This document shows, piece by piece, positions 9,430 to 17,561 of a DNA stretch of 64,000 nt (position 1 is the stretch's first letter; each line of letters begins with the position of its first letter). Where the stretch lies: positions 248,001-312,000 of the forward strand of contig CAWKDZ010000005.1 in assembly GCA_963848525.1 (NCBI GenBank), given 5' to 3'. The position numbers and the translations under genes were made by a program. The notes under the pieces are model-generated. The model did not search any database and was not told where the DNA came from. It saw nothing but the letters and a program-made list of their open reading frames with translations. This DNA comes from JACCTU01 sp963848525 (GTDB taxonomy: Bacteria > Actinomycetota > Thermoleophilia > Gaiellales > Gaiellaceae).

Positions 9430-10206
9430 GTGTCGCGCTTGCGCGCGAAGTGTCCGGACTGCAGGACGTACACCGCGGTCGCAGTCGGGCCCGACTATCA
9501 GTGCCACGCGTGCGGGCGTGAGTTCGGTGCGGGCCTCGTGCGCGTGCCGCGCGCGTGGGGGACGGGCGGCGAGGCGATGGCAGAGGCAGCGCATCTGCCG
9601 TTCGACTACCCGGAGGCCGCGCTCGTCGAGGAGAACTCGCTCGTCGATCAGAACCTCGCGATCGCCGCGGAGCTTCCCGACCGCCCGCTCGTGCTCGGCG
9701 GGTGCTGCAACGCGCACGTCGGCGCGCTCGAGGGGCTCGCGGCTCGCCACGACCGGATCGCGCTCGTCTGGCTCGACGCGCACGGCGACCTGAACACCCC
9801 GGAGACGTCGCCGTCGGGCAACGCCTGGGGAATGCCGCTGCGGACGATCGTCGACGCCGGCACGGTCCCGGCCGAGAACGTCGCGCTCGTCGGGGCCCGG
9901 AACCTCGATCCGCCGGAGCAGGAGTTCATCGAGCGGAGCGCCCTGCACACCGGCCCCGGCGCCGTCGAGCGCGCGCTCGGCGACTGCCGCTGCGTCTACG
10001 TCGCGCTCGACGTCGACTCGCTCGATCCTGCCGAGATCTCACCCTTCATGCCGGAGCCGGACGGGCTGACGCTCGACGAGGTCGAGGACCTGTTCGGCGA
10101 CCTCCGCGCCCACGCGACCGTCATCGGCGCGGGGCTCACCGGCCTCGCCCCGGACCCCGAGAACGTGCCGAAGCTCCAGCAGCTGACCAAGGCCCTCGGC
10201 CTCTAA
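9430..10206 (+). CDS. Arginase/agmatinase-family protein with an N-terminal zinc ribbon
   Basis: A 258-residue protein. The first 35 residues hold CPDC and CHAC, a four-cysteine zinc-ribbon pattern not normal for arginases. The rest is ureohydrolase-like: GGCCNAHVG replaces the usual GGDHS, WLDAHGDLNTPE carries the D-H-D manganese ligands, and ALDVDSLDP carries the D-x-D pair. It should bind two metal ions and may hydrolyse a guanidino or formimino group. A candidate -10 hexamer lies 7 bases upstream. It is followed by accD with its own candidate promoter. Confidence 0.82.
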   Translation: MSRLRAKCPDCRTYTAVAVGPDYQCHACGREFGAGLVRVPRAWGTGGEAMAEAAHLPFDYPEAALVEENSLVDQNLAIAAELPDRPLVLGGCCNAHVGALEGLAARHDRIALVWLDAHGDLNTPETSPSGNAWGMPLRTIVDAGTVPAENVALVGARNLDPPEQEFIERSALHTGPGAVERALGDCRCVYVALDVDSLDPAEISPFMPEPDGLTLDEVEDLFGDLRAHATVIGAGLTGLAPDPENVPKLQQLTKALGL

Positions 10207-10228
10207 CGCCGCGCCGCCGGAGCAAGTC

Positions 10229-10234
10229 TAAGAT
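10229..10234 (+). promoter_or_regulatory. Candidate -10 hexamer before accD
   Basis: TAAGAT, 6 bases before the accD ATG, leaving no space for a Shine-Dalgarno. It fits the leaderless TANNNT pattern of the window. Confidence 0.45.
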
Positions 10235-10240
10235 CGCCCA

Positions 10241-11086
10241 ATGGCGGAGCCGCGCATCGACGTCCAGGTGCAGACGAGCGACGGCCCGCCGCGCGACGAG
10301 AAGAAGCACCCGAACACCTGCCCGAAGTGCCACTCGCACTACCGTGACGACGAGCTCGAGGAGCTCCTGTGGGTCTGCGCGCAATGCGGCCACCACTTTC
10401 CGATGCGGGCCCGCGCGCGCATCGCCAGCCTCGCCGACGAGGGCAGCTTCGTCGAGGAGGCGGTCGACCTCCGCTCGGACGACCCGCTCGACTTCTTCGA
10501 CCTGCGCCCGTACACGGAGCGACTGGCCGAAGCGGAGGTCAACACCGGCCTCGGCGAGGCGATCTTGATCGGCCGGGCCAGCGTCGAGGCAAACCCGTGC
10601 GAGCTCGCGGTCATGGACTTCGCGTTCATGGGCGGCTCGATGGGAAGCGCGGTCGGCGAGAAGTTCTCGCGCGCGTGCGACAGCGCGGCCGAAGCGGGGG
10701 TCACGCTCGTCTCGGTCAGCGCGTCCGGCGGGGCGCGGATGCAGGAAGGAATCCTGGCGCTGATGCAGCTGCCGAAGACGGTTGCCGCCGTCGCCGACCT
10801 GCACGACGCCGGCAGTGCCTACGTGTCCGTCCTCGCTCATCCGACGACCGGCGGCGTGCTCGCGAGCTTCGCGAGTCTCGGCGACGTGCTCGTGGCCGAG
10901 CCGGGCGCGCTGATGTCGTTCGCCGGGCCGCGCGTCGTCCAGCAGACGACGCGGGAGAAGCTGCCCGACGACTTCGGCCTCGCGGAGGCGAACCTGCGCT
11001 TCGGCCACGTCGATGCGATCGTCCCGCGACCGGAGCTGAAATCCCACCTCGCGCGACTCCTGCGCTTGTTCGCGAATGGCAAGTGA
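10241..11086 (+). CDS. accD: Acetyl-CoA carboxylase carboxyltransferase, beta subunit
   Basis: Half of the carboxyltransferase that moves the carboxyl group from biotin to acetyl-CoA, making malonyl-CoA for the fab enzymes upstream. The N-terminal zinc finger is visible as CPKC and CAQCG. The crotonase-like core has the SVSASGGARMQEG oxyanion segment. The 281-residue length is normal. It overlaps accA by 11 bases, as expected for a heteromeric complex. The biotin carboxylase and BCCP genes are not in the window. Confidence 0.96.
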   Translation: MAEPRIDVQVQTSDGPPRDEKKHPNTCPKCHSHYRDDELEELLWVCAQCGHHFPMRARARIASLADEGSFVEEAVDLRSDDPLDFFDLRPYTERLAEAEVNTGLGEAILIGRASVEANPCELAVMDFAFMGGSMGSAVGEKFSRACDSAAEAGVTLVSVSASGGARMQEGILALMQLPKTVAAVADLHDAGSAYVSVLAHPTTGGVLASFASLGDVLVAEPGALMSFAGPRVVQQTTREKLPDDFGLAEANLRFGHVDAIVPRPELKSHLARLLRLFANGK

Positions 11087-12008
11087 TGCGGAGCTCCGAC
11101 TCCGTGAACGGCTGTCGAAGTTGAAGTCGATCGGGCTGCTCGGCGGCACGAAGGTCTCGGGCGAGCTCGACCGGCTGCAGCGGCAGCTCGACAGGATCAC
11201 GGCCGAGCCGACCGAGGACGAGATCTGGCGCTCGGTCGAGCTCGCGCGCCACCAGGACCGCCCGTACACGCTCGACTACGTCGAGCGGCTGCTCGAGGAC
11301 TGGGTCGAGCTGCACGGCGACCGCGGGCGCGGCGACGACCCCGCGCTCGTCTGCGGGCTCGGCCGCTTCGAGGATCGCACCATCGCGGTCGTCGGGCAGC
11401 AGAAGGGACGCGACGTCAAGGAGCGGACGAAGCGGAACTTCGGGATGGCGTACCCCGAGGGCTACCGCAAGGCGATGCGCGTGATGAAGCTCGCCGACCG
11501 GTTCGGCTTTCCGCTGCTGACTCTCGTCGACACACCGGGCGCATACCCCGGGGTGGCCGCGGAGCAGCACGGCCAGGGTGGAGCGATCGCCTCCGCTCAG
11601 GCGACGATGATGCGCCTCGGAGCCCCGATCGTCAGCTGCGTGATCGGGGAGGGCGGGTCCGGCGGCGCGATCGCGATCGCGGTCGGCGACCGGGTGCTGA
11701 TGCAGGAGAACGCGATCTACTCCGTGATCTCGCCGGAGGGCTGCGCCGCGATCCTCTGGCGGGACGCCTCCGAGGCGAGGAAGGCCGCCGCCGCCTTCAA
11801 GCCGGACGCCGTCCACTGCCTCGACCTCGGCGTGATCGACGCGATCGTCCCGGAGCCCTCCGGCGGGGCCCATCGCGACGCGGACGAGGCGGCCAGGTTG
11901 CTCGGAGTCTCGATCCGGGGGGCCCTGGCCGAGCTGGACGGCGTGCCGGTGGACGAGCTGACCCGCCGGCGGCGGGCCCGGTTCCGCTCGATCGGAGTTT
12001 TCGCCTAG
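11076..12008 (+). CDS. accA: Acetyl-CoA carboxylase carboxyltransferase, alpha subunit
   Basis: Partner of AccD. The 310-residue protein has the alpha-subunit signatures QQKGRD, RNFGMAYPEGYRKA and LVDTPGAYPG, and the GEGGSGGAIA oxyanion loop. Its ATG lies inside the accD end. It is followed by a 12-bp hairpin at 12073-12102 that probably ends the transcript. Confidence 0.96.
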   Translation: MASDAELRLRERLSKLKSIGLLGGTKVSGELDRLQRQLDRITAEPTEDEIWRSVELARHQDRPYTLDYVERLLEDWVELHGDRGRGDDPALVCGLGRFEDRTIAVVGQQKGRDVKERTKRNFGMAYPEGYRKAMRVMKLADRFGFPLLTLVDTPGAYPGVAAEQHGQGGAIASAQATMMRLGAPIVSCVIGEGGSGGAIAIAVGDRVLMQENAIYSVISPEGCAAILWRDASEARKAAAAFKPDAVHCLDLGVIDAIVPEPSGGAHRDADEAARLLGVSIRGALAELDGVPVDELTRRRRARFRSIGVFA

Positions 12009-12347
12009 GAAAGCGCGTTCGCGGAGGGCTTCTCCACAGTGTCCACAGTGTTTTCCCCGGCCCCTTTTATGACTCGAGGCCGGGAAAACCCCCGGCCTCG
12101 AGCGCGGACCCCCCACTAGGAGAGAAGCCTCTCCGCCCCCCTCTTACCGCGTCCGCGAGAATCCAATCCCCCCGGCTTTCTTCCTGCTCCTGCCCGGCAA
12201 GTGCCCGCGGCCCCGGCCGGCCGATCCGGAGCCTTCCGAGCCTGTCCTGACGACGGAGCACGTGCCGGCTGCGTCCGTGCCGTTTCCATTTCCTCCACAA
12301 GGGGGCGTCTTGCCCCGGCTGGCTACGCCCTGCGCTAGAAAGGCGCT
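12009..12347. other. 339-base intergenic region with two hairpins and DnaA-box-like repeats
   Basis: No convincing gene on either strand. It holds a direct repeat (TTCTCCACA at 12030 and GTGTCCACA at 12039), each one or two bases off a DnaA box. A perfect 12-bp hairpin follows at 12073-12102, then a 6-bp hairpin at 12119-12134. The rest is featureless GC-rich sequence up to the ligD start. Confidence 0.5.
12073..12102 (+). terminator. Perfect 12-bp hairpin after accA
   Basis: CTCGAGGCCGGG at 12073-12084 pairs perfectly with CCCGGCCTCGAG at 12091-12102 across a 6-base loop. There is no T-tract, which is common for terminators of GC-rich actinobacteria. Confidence 0.6.
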
Positions 12348-14690
12348 GTGACTCTCGGGGAGTACCGCCGCAAGCGCAAGCCCTCGCAGACCCCCGAGCC
12401 GTTCGACGCCGGTGCGGACGGCAGCTCGAGAGAGCCCATCTTCGTCGTCCAGCGACACGACGCGACTCGGCTCCACTACGACTTCCGCCTCGAGCTGAAC
12501 GGCGCGCTCGCGAGCTGGGCCGTGCCGAAGGGCGTTCCGCTCGAGCCCGGCCAGCAGCACCTCGCGGTCCACGTCGAGGACCACCCGCTCGAGTACGCGA
12601 CGTTCGAGGGCGAGATCCCGAAGGGGAACTACGGCGCGGGCACCGTCGAGATCTGGGACACGGGCACGTACGAGCTGCTCGAGCAGAAGCGGGGCGGCGG
12701 GCTGACCGTGCGCCTGCACGGGAAGAAGCTGGACGGTGTCTGGACGCTCGTGCCGGCGAAGCTCGGCGGCGACGAGAAGAACTGGCTGATCCTGCGCAAG
12801 CGCGAGGAGCAGGCGGCCGCGGCCGCGCCGGCCAAGCGACCGATGCGCTACGCGCCGATGCTCGCGACGCTCGCGAAGGAGGTTCCGAAGGGCGACGGCT
12901 GGCTGTATGAGGTCAAGTGGGACGGCTACCGGGCGCTCGCCTACGTGGCGGCCGGTGACGTCGGGCTCGTCAGCCGGAGGGGCAACGACCTGACGCAGCG
13001 GTTCGCGGACGTCGCCAAGGCGATCGGGAAAGCGGTGCGCACGCCGAACGCGGTCCTCGACGGCGAGGTCTGCGCGCTGAACGAGGACGGCCGCGCGACG
13101 TTTTCGGCGATGCAGCAGGGGCTGGCCGGCACGCGCTACATCTACGTCGCGTTCGACGTGCTCGAGGTGGAAGGCGAGCCGCTGCTCGAGGAGCCGCTGA
13201 CTGCCCGCCGGCAGCGGCTCTCGGAGCTGCTCGACAAGCGCACGCGCGCCGTGCAGGTCCCGGAGCTGTTCGACGACGGCGAGGCTCTGTTCCGCGCCGC
13301 GGAGGAACAGCGCTTCGAGGGAATCCTCGCGAAGCGAGCCCGTTCGACGTACCAGCCTGGGCGCCGCTCCCACGAGTGGGTCAAGGTCAAGACGCACGGG
13401 AACGACGAGTTCGTCGTCGGCGGGTACACGAAGGGCGAGGGCCGGCGTGCGAGCACGTTCGGCTCGCTCCTGCTCGGCGAGTACGACCAGCAGGGGAAGC
13501 TCGGCTACGTCGGCAGCGTCGGTACCGGGTTCAGCGAGACGGAGATCGGGCGCCTTCTGCGGCTGCTCCGCCCGCTCGAGACGAGCACGCCGCCCTTCGA
13601 CCCGGTGCCGAAGCCGCCGCGCGTGCGCAAGGGCGACATCCGCTGGGTCGAGCCCAAGCTGGTCGCGCAGGTCGAGTTCGTGGAGCGCACGCACGACAAC
13701 CGCCTGCGCGCGCCGTCGTACCAGGGTCTGCGCGAGGACAAGGAAGCGGAGGAGGTCTGCGCCGAGGAGGAGCCCATGCCGACCGAGCTGCGCAAGGGGA
13801 AGCGCGTGCTCAAGCTCTCGAACCTCGACAAGACGTTCTTCCCGGTCGAGCGAATCACGAAGGGCGACCTGCTCGCGTACTACCGCGCGGTCGCGCCCGT
13901 GCTCGTCCCGCACCTGAAAGGCCGGCCGTTCACGATGGTCCGGCTCCCCGACGGGATCGAGGGCAAGCGCTTCTTCCAGAAGGACGCGCCCTCGCACATG
14001 CCCGAGTGGATCCCCCGGCACCGCGCGCTCGTCTCCACGCGCGAGTCGCCGCGGCGGCGGAAGTGGGTCGAGTTCCCGGTCGTCGACGACGAGCTCGCGC
14101 TGCTCTGGATGGTGAACATGGGCTGCGTCGACATGAACGCGTGGTACTCGCGCGTCGACAAGCCGGATCGGCCCGACTTCGTGCTCTTCGACCTCGACCC
14201 GTCGCCGGACGTCGGGATCCGTGAGGTCGCCCAGGTCGCGCTGCTCGTCAAGGCTGCGCTCGACGCGTTCGGCCTCGTCGGCTATGCGAAGACGTCGAGC
14301 GCGGACGGCATGCACGTCCTCGTCCCGATCGAGCGTCGCCACACCTACGACGACACGCGGCGGTTCGCGGAGATCGTGGCCGGCGCGATCGCGCGCTCGA
14401 ACCGCGGGCTCGCGACGACGGAGTGGACGAAGTCGAAGCGGCGCGGCGTCCTGATCGACTCGAACCAGAACGGGGAGGGGAAGACGATCGCGTCGGTGTA
14501 CTCGGTGCGGCCACGCCGTGGCGCTCCGGTCTCGACGCCGCTGCGCTGGGACGAGGTGGACGAGAATCTCGACCCGACGAGCTTCACGATGGAGACCGTG
14601 CGCCGCCGGATCCAGGAGCACGGTGACCTGTTCGAGGGCGTGCTGACGACGAAGCAGCGCCTCGCGGACGCACTGAAGTCGCTCCGCTAA
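12348..14690 (+). CDS. ligD: Multifunctional non-homologous end-joining DNA ligase LigD
   Basis: A 780-residue LigD with domains in the order phosphoesterase, ligase, polymerase. The phosphoesterase (about 20-150) has FVVQRHDATRLHYDFRLE. The ATP-dependent ligase carries the adenylated Lys190 in EVKWDGYRA. The primase-like polymerase (about 480-780) has LFDLDPSP with metal-binding aspartates. It acts with Ku, encoded here at 54.2 kb, to seal double-strand breaks. Start is GTG 12348. The order matches Pseudomonas LigD rather than mycobacterial LigD (Pol-PE-Lig). Confidence 0.95.
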   Translation: MTLGEYRRKRKPSQTPEPFDAGADGSSREPIFVVQRHDATRLHYDFRLELNGALASWAVPKGVPLEPGQQHLAVHVEDHPLEYATFEGEIPKGNYGAGTVEIWDTGTYELLEQKRGGGLTVRLHGKKLDGVWTLVPAKLGGDEKNWLILRKREEQAAAAAPAKRPMRYAPMLATLAKEVPKGDGWLYEVKWDGYRALAYVAAGDVGLVSRRGNDLTQRFADVAKAIGKAVRTPNAVLDGEVCALNEDGRATFSAMQQGLAGTRYIYVAFDVLEVEGEPLLEEPLTARRQRLSELLDKRTRAVQVPELFDDGEALFRAAEEQRFEGILAKRARSTYQPGRRSHEWVKVKTHGNDEFVVGGYTKGEGRRASTFGSLLLGEYDQQGKLGYVGSVGTGFSETEIGRLLRLLRPLETSTPPFDPVPKPPRVRKGDIRWVEPKLVAQVEFVERTHDNRLRAPSYQGLREDKEAEEVCAEEEPMPTELRKGKRVLKLSNLDKTFFPVERITKGDLLAYYRAVAPVLVPHLKGRPFTMVRLPDGIEGKRFFQKDAPSHMPEWIPRHRALVSTRESPRRRKWVEFPVVDDELALLWMVNMGCVDMNAWYSRVDKPDRPDFVLFDLDPSPDVGIREVAQVALLVKAALDAFGLVGYAKTSSADGMHVLVPIERRHTYDDTRRFAEIVAGAIARSNRGLATTEWTKSKRRGVLIDSNQNGEGKTIASVYSVRPRRGAPVSTPLRWDEVDENLDPTSFTMETVRRRIQEHGDLFEGVLTTKQRLADALKSLR

Positions 14691-14705
14691 CCAGGGGGGA
14701 CTTGC

Positions 14706-15953
14706 TCACTTCAGGCGGCGGGGGTGGCCGAGCGAGCCGAGCTCGGCGATGTCGCGACGGAAGAGCATCGCCACGGTCCAGTCGGTCACGACGCGCAGCT
14801 TCCGGGTCAGGAGCGGCAGCTGGAGCAGGTGGTACGACCGCGTCGCGAACCAGCCCGGGAAACCGTGCAGCCGGATCCCGAACACCTCGGCGACGCCCTT
14901 GAAGCGTCCGAGCGTCGCGCCCATGCCGATCATCCGGTACTCGTAGGGCTCGACGTCACCGGCGAGGTTCTTCGCCAGCCGGCGCGCCTGGCGGAGCGCG
15001 TGCTGGCTGGTGGGCGGGTCAGGGCCATCGGTCGCCGCGTTCGGGACGCGCGCGCCGTCTCCGAGTGCCCAGACGGCGTCGCGTCCGACCACGCGCAGCT
15101 GCTCGTCCACCTGGACCCGGCCGGCCTCGTCGACCGGCAGGCCCCACTCCGCGAGCAGCGGGTTCGGCCTGACGCCCGCCGTCCAGACGAGCGTGTGCGT
15201 CTCGATCCGCTCGCCGTCCGAGAGCGTGGCGGAGTCGGCGTCGAGCAGCTCGAGCCGCGTGCGCGTGCGCACCTCGGCACCCTGGCGCTCGAGCAGCCGG
15301 ACGACGTACGCGCCGAGGCGCTCCGGCAGCTCGTGCAGGATCCGGTCGCCGGCCTCCACGAGCACCCAGCGCTGCGGCACCGCGCGTAGGCGCGGATAGT
15401 GGCGGAGCGCGTCGCGGACGAGGTCCTGGAGCTCGGCGAGCGCCTCGACGCCCGCGTAGCCGGCGCCGACGAAGACGAAGCCGAGGTGGCGGCGGGCGCG
15501 TTCCGGATCGAGCTCGGCGTCGGCGGCCTCGAGCTCGCGGAGGACGTGGTTGCGAAGCGCGATCGCGTCGGCGAGGTCGTTGAAGCCGAGCGCATGCTCC
15601 GCGAGGCCCGGGACGGGAACCGTCCGCGCGACCGACCCGAGCGCGAGCACCAGGCGCTCGTACCGAACGGCGAGCGTGCCGACGTGACCCTCGACCGCCA
15701 CCGTGCGCGACTCCTCGTCGAGGGCCGTCGCACGACCGACGATCAACTCCGCCCGCGGGCACATCTGCCGCAGCGGGACGACGACGTGCCGCGGCTCGAG
15801 CGTCGCCGACGCCGCCTCGGCGAGCAGCGGGCGGAAGAGCATGTAGTTGTCGGGGCTGACGATCGTCGCCTCGCCGAGCAGGCGCGCCAGGATGCTGCCG
15901 GCGTACCCGCCGCCGACGATCAGCGTGCCGTTGCGCGCGCGCCGCTCGTCCAT
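14706..15953 (-). CDS. NDH-2-like FAD/NAD(P)-dependent oxidoreductase
   Basis: A 415-residue type II NADH dehydrogenase-like flavoprotein. LIVGGGYAGSILARLL near the N terminus binds FAD, FVFVGAGYAGVEALAEL binds NAD(P)H, and TAGVRPNPL is the usual late motif. It would pass electrons from NADH to quinone at the membrane face without proton pumping. I chose ATG at 15953; the longer frame to 16013 adds a non-homologous tail inside the divergent gene. It converges on ligD 15 bases away. Confidence 0.87.
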   Translation of the reverse strand: MDERRARNGTLIVGGGYAGSILARLLGEATIVSPDNYMLFRPLLAEAASATLEPRHVVVPLRQMCPRAELIVGRATALDEESRTVAVEGHVGTLAVRYERLVLALGSVARTVPVPGLAEHALGFNDLADAIALRNHVLRELEAADAELDPERARRHLGFVFVGAGYAGVEALAELQDLVRDALRHYPRLRAVPQRWVLVEAGDRILHELPERLGAYVVRLLERQGAEVRTRTRLELLDADSATLSDGERIETHTLVWTAGVRPNPLLAEWGLPVDEAGRVQVDEQLRVVGRDAVWALGDGARVPNAATDGPDPPTSQHALRQARRLAKNLAGDVEPYEYRMIGMGATLGRFKGVAEVFGIRLHGFPGWFATRSYHLLQLPLLTRKLRVVTDWTVAMLFRRDIAELGSLGHPRRLK

Positions 15954-15959
15954 CCGGCC

Positions 15960-15965
15960 TATCGT
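15960..15965 (+). promoter_or_regulatory. Candidate -10 hexamer in an 18-base divergent gap
   Basis: TATCGT, 6 bases before the GTG at 15972. The gap to the divergent NDH-2 start is only 18 bases, so promoters for both genes must overlap the opposite coding regions. Confidence 0.4.
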
Positions 15966-15971
15966 CGCAGC

Positions 15972-16424
15972 GTGGGCGTCCAGATCGCGGTGATCGGCTC
16001 CGGCCATGAGCACGAGGGACGCGCGGAGCAGGTCGGCCGGCTGCTCGCCGAGCGAGGCGCCACGGTCGTCTGCGGCGGGCTCGGCGAAGTGATGGCTGCG
16101 GTCGCGCGCGGCGCGCGGTCCGCGGGCGGGACGACGATCGGGATCCTTCCGGGCGAGTCACGCCGCGACGCGAACGAATGGATCGACCACGTCGTCGTCA
16201 CGGGCATCGGCCACGCGCGCAACCTGGCCGTCGTCGCGTCCGGTGACGCGGTGATCGCGGTCGGAGGCCGCTGGGGGACGCTCGCGGAGATCGGCTTCGC
16301 CCGCGCGCTCGGCCGCGAGGTCGTGATCCTCGAGCCGGGGTTGCAGGTCGAGGGCATCCCGCGGGCGCAGACGCCCGAGGAGGCGGTCGAGCTCGCGCTC
16401 AGCCGCGCTCGAGCGGACGGGTGA
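15972..16424 (+). CDS. LOG/TIGR00725-family nucleotide-binding protein
   Basis: A 150-residue Rossmann-like protein with QIAVIGSGHEHEG at the start, GGLGEVMAAVARG in the middle and GGRWGTLAEIGFA, the PGGxGTxxE-type motif of the lysine-decarboxylase-like/LOG family. Members bind nucleotides; some release cytokinin-like bases from ribotides, but this short branch is uncharacterised. Start is GTG 15972. Its 3' end overlaps the convergent amidinohydrolase gene by 26 bases. Confidence 0.8.
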   Translation: MGVQIAVIGSGHEHEGRAEQVGRLLAERGATVVCGGLGEVMAAVARGARSAGGTTIGILPGESRRDANEWIDHVVVTGIGHARNLAVVASGDAVIAVGGRWGTLAEIGFARALGREVVILEPGLQVEGIPRAQTPEEAVELALSRARADG

Positions 16425-17220
16425 GGCACGTCGGCCCGCCGTCGCCCTTGCGCGACAGCTCGTCGCCCGCGTAGACGAGGACCTCGACGCCCGCGGCCTC
16501 GAGCCGGCGTCGCGTCTCGGGGTTGCCGTCGAGCGCCAGCGCCCGCCGGGGCGCGAGCGCGAGCACGTTGCAGGCCATCGAGTCGAACTCCTCGTCGGGC
16601 ACCTCGACGAACGAGACGCCGCGCTGCTCGAGCAGCTCGACGAGCCGCACCGGCAGCAGCGGCGGGTAGACGAGCGCGAGGTCGTCCGCGAGCGGGCTGA
16701 TCAGCGAGAGCAGGTGCATGACCTCGCCGCGGCCCCGCCAGTGCGGCAGGTCGACGGCGACCACCTCTGCGTCCGGGAACGCGGCGCGAAGCGCGTCGAC
16801 GCCGGCGTCGTTCGTCCGGTAGCCGCGCCCGACGACGAGCGTCCCCTCGTCGAGCCAGAGCATGTCGCCGCCCTCCGCCGTCGCGGGCGGCTCGAGCCGC
16901 GCCAGGATCTCGACCCCGGCGGCGGCGAGATCGCGCTCGATCGCGTCCACCTCGACCAGCCGCGCCTCCTTGCCCGGTCGCAGCAGGACGGCTCCGTCAG
17001 CGGTCACCGCTGCTGGGTCGTGGACGTAGACGGCGTCGAGCGCCGAGTCGAGCTCGGGCGCGACGACGACCTCGGCACCGGCCTCCTCGAGCAACGCGAC
17101 CAGCGCCTCGTGCTCTTCGACGATGCGCACGGGATCGGGCTGATCGCGCCAGCCGAACTCGCGCCAGCGAGCCACGTCCCCCGGCCGCCGCACGAGGACG
17201 CGGCGGAGGGGCGCGGTCAT
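16399..17220 (-). CDS. Dimethylarginine dimethylaminohydrolase-like (DDAH/arginine deiminase fold) protein
   Basis: A 273-residue pentein-fold hydrolase. The nucleophilic cysteine is near the end in GGPTCLTRPL, with EGGDML and the RGRGEVMHLLS histidine region before it. This layout fits DDAH, which cleaves methylated arginines to citrulline. The substrate here is inferred only from fold. It lies 2 bases downstream of the VOC gene on the same strand, so it may belong to the sigma-factor cluster transcript. ATG 17220 is chosen; the frame runs further but without homology. Confidence 0.83.
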   Translation of the reverse strand: MTAPLRRVLVRRPGDVARWREFGWRDQPDPVRIVEEHEALVALLEEAGAEVVVAPELDSALDAVYVHDPAAVTADGAVLLRPGKEARLVEVDAIERDLAAAGVEILARLEPPATAEGGDMLWLDEGTLVVGRGYRTNDAGVDALRAAFPDAEVVAVDLPHWRGRGEVMHLLSLISPLADDLALVYPPLLPVRLVELLEQRGVSFVEVPDEEFDSMACNVLALAPRRALALDGNPETRRRLEAAGVEVLVYAGDELSRKGDGGPTCLTRPLERG

Positions 17221-17222
17221 GC

Positions 17223-17561
17223 TCACAGCTTCATTGTGACGTGCAGGCGATGCCCGTCGGGGTCCTCGAAGTACGCGAGCCGCTCGTTCCACGGCATGTC
17301 CTGCGGCTCCGACAGCTGCTTTGCGCCGAGGCTGCGGAGACGTTCGGCGGCCGCGTCCGTGTCCTCCACGTAGACGCACAGTTCGAAGCCGCCGCGTCCT
17401 TTGCCCTGGCCGATCCCGAGCTCGGAGCCGTTGCGCTTCAAGGCGACGAAGTCGCCCTCCTCACCGAACCATTCGAACGTGCGCTCGAAGCCGAAGGCAC
17501 GCTCGTAGAAGTCAGCGGAGCGCCGAACGTCCGCGACGTAGATGATCGGGAACGCGCTCAG
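17223..17561 (-). CDS. VOC-superfamily (glyoxalase/bleomycin-resistance-like) protein with a probable CTG start
   Basis: About 112 residues with one VOC module: IIYVADVRRSADFYERAFG at the start and AYFEDPDGHRLHV at the end carry the usual metal and fold positions. No ATG, GTG or TTG exists at the expected site. CTG at 17561-17559 sits 4 bases after AGGAGG and overlaps the sigma-factor stop, so it is the best start. Substrate unknown. It is the downstream partner of the ECF sigma gene. Confidence 0.75.
   Translation of the reverse strand: MSAFPIIYVADVRRSADFYERAFGFERTFEWFGEEGDFVALKRNGSELGIGQGKGRGGFELCVYVEDTDAAAERLRSLGAKQLSEPQDMPWNERLAYFEDPDGHRLHVTMKL

Noticed and set aside
12030..12047. Replication origin near 12.0 kb
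   Set aside because: Two imperfect DnaA-like boxes only; no AT-rich region and no dnaA, dnaN or parAB nearby.
12144..14621. 825-residue minus-strand frame opposite ligD
   Set aside because: An arginine- and leucine-rich shadow of ligD with no domain motifs.
15954..16013. Longer start for the NDH-2-like gene at 16013
   Set aside because: It adds 20 non-homologous residues lying within the divergent LOG gene.
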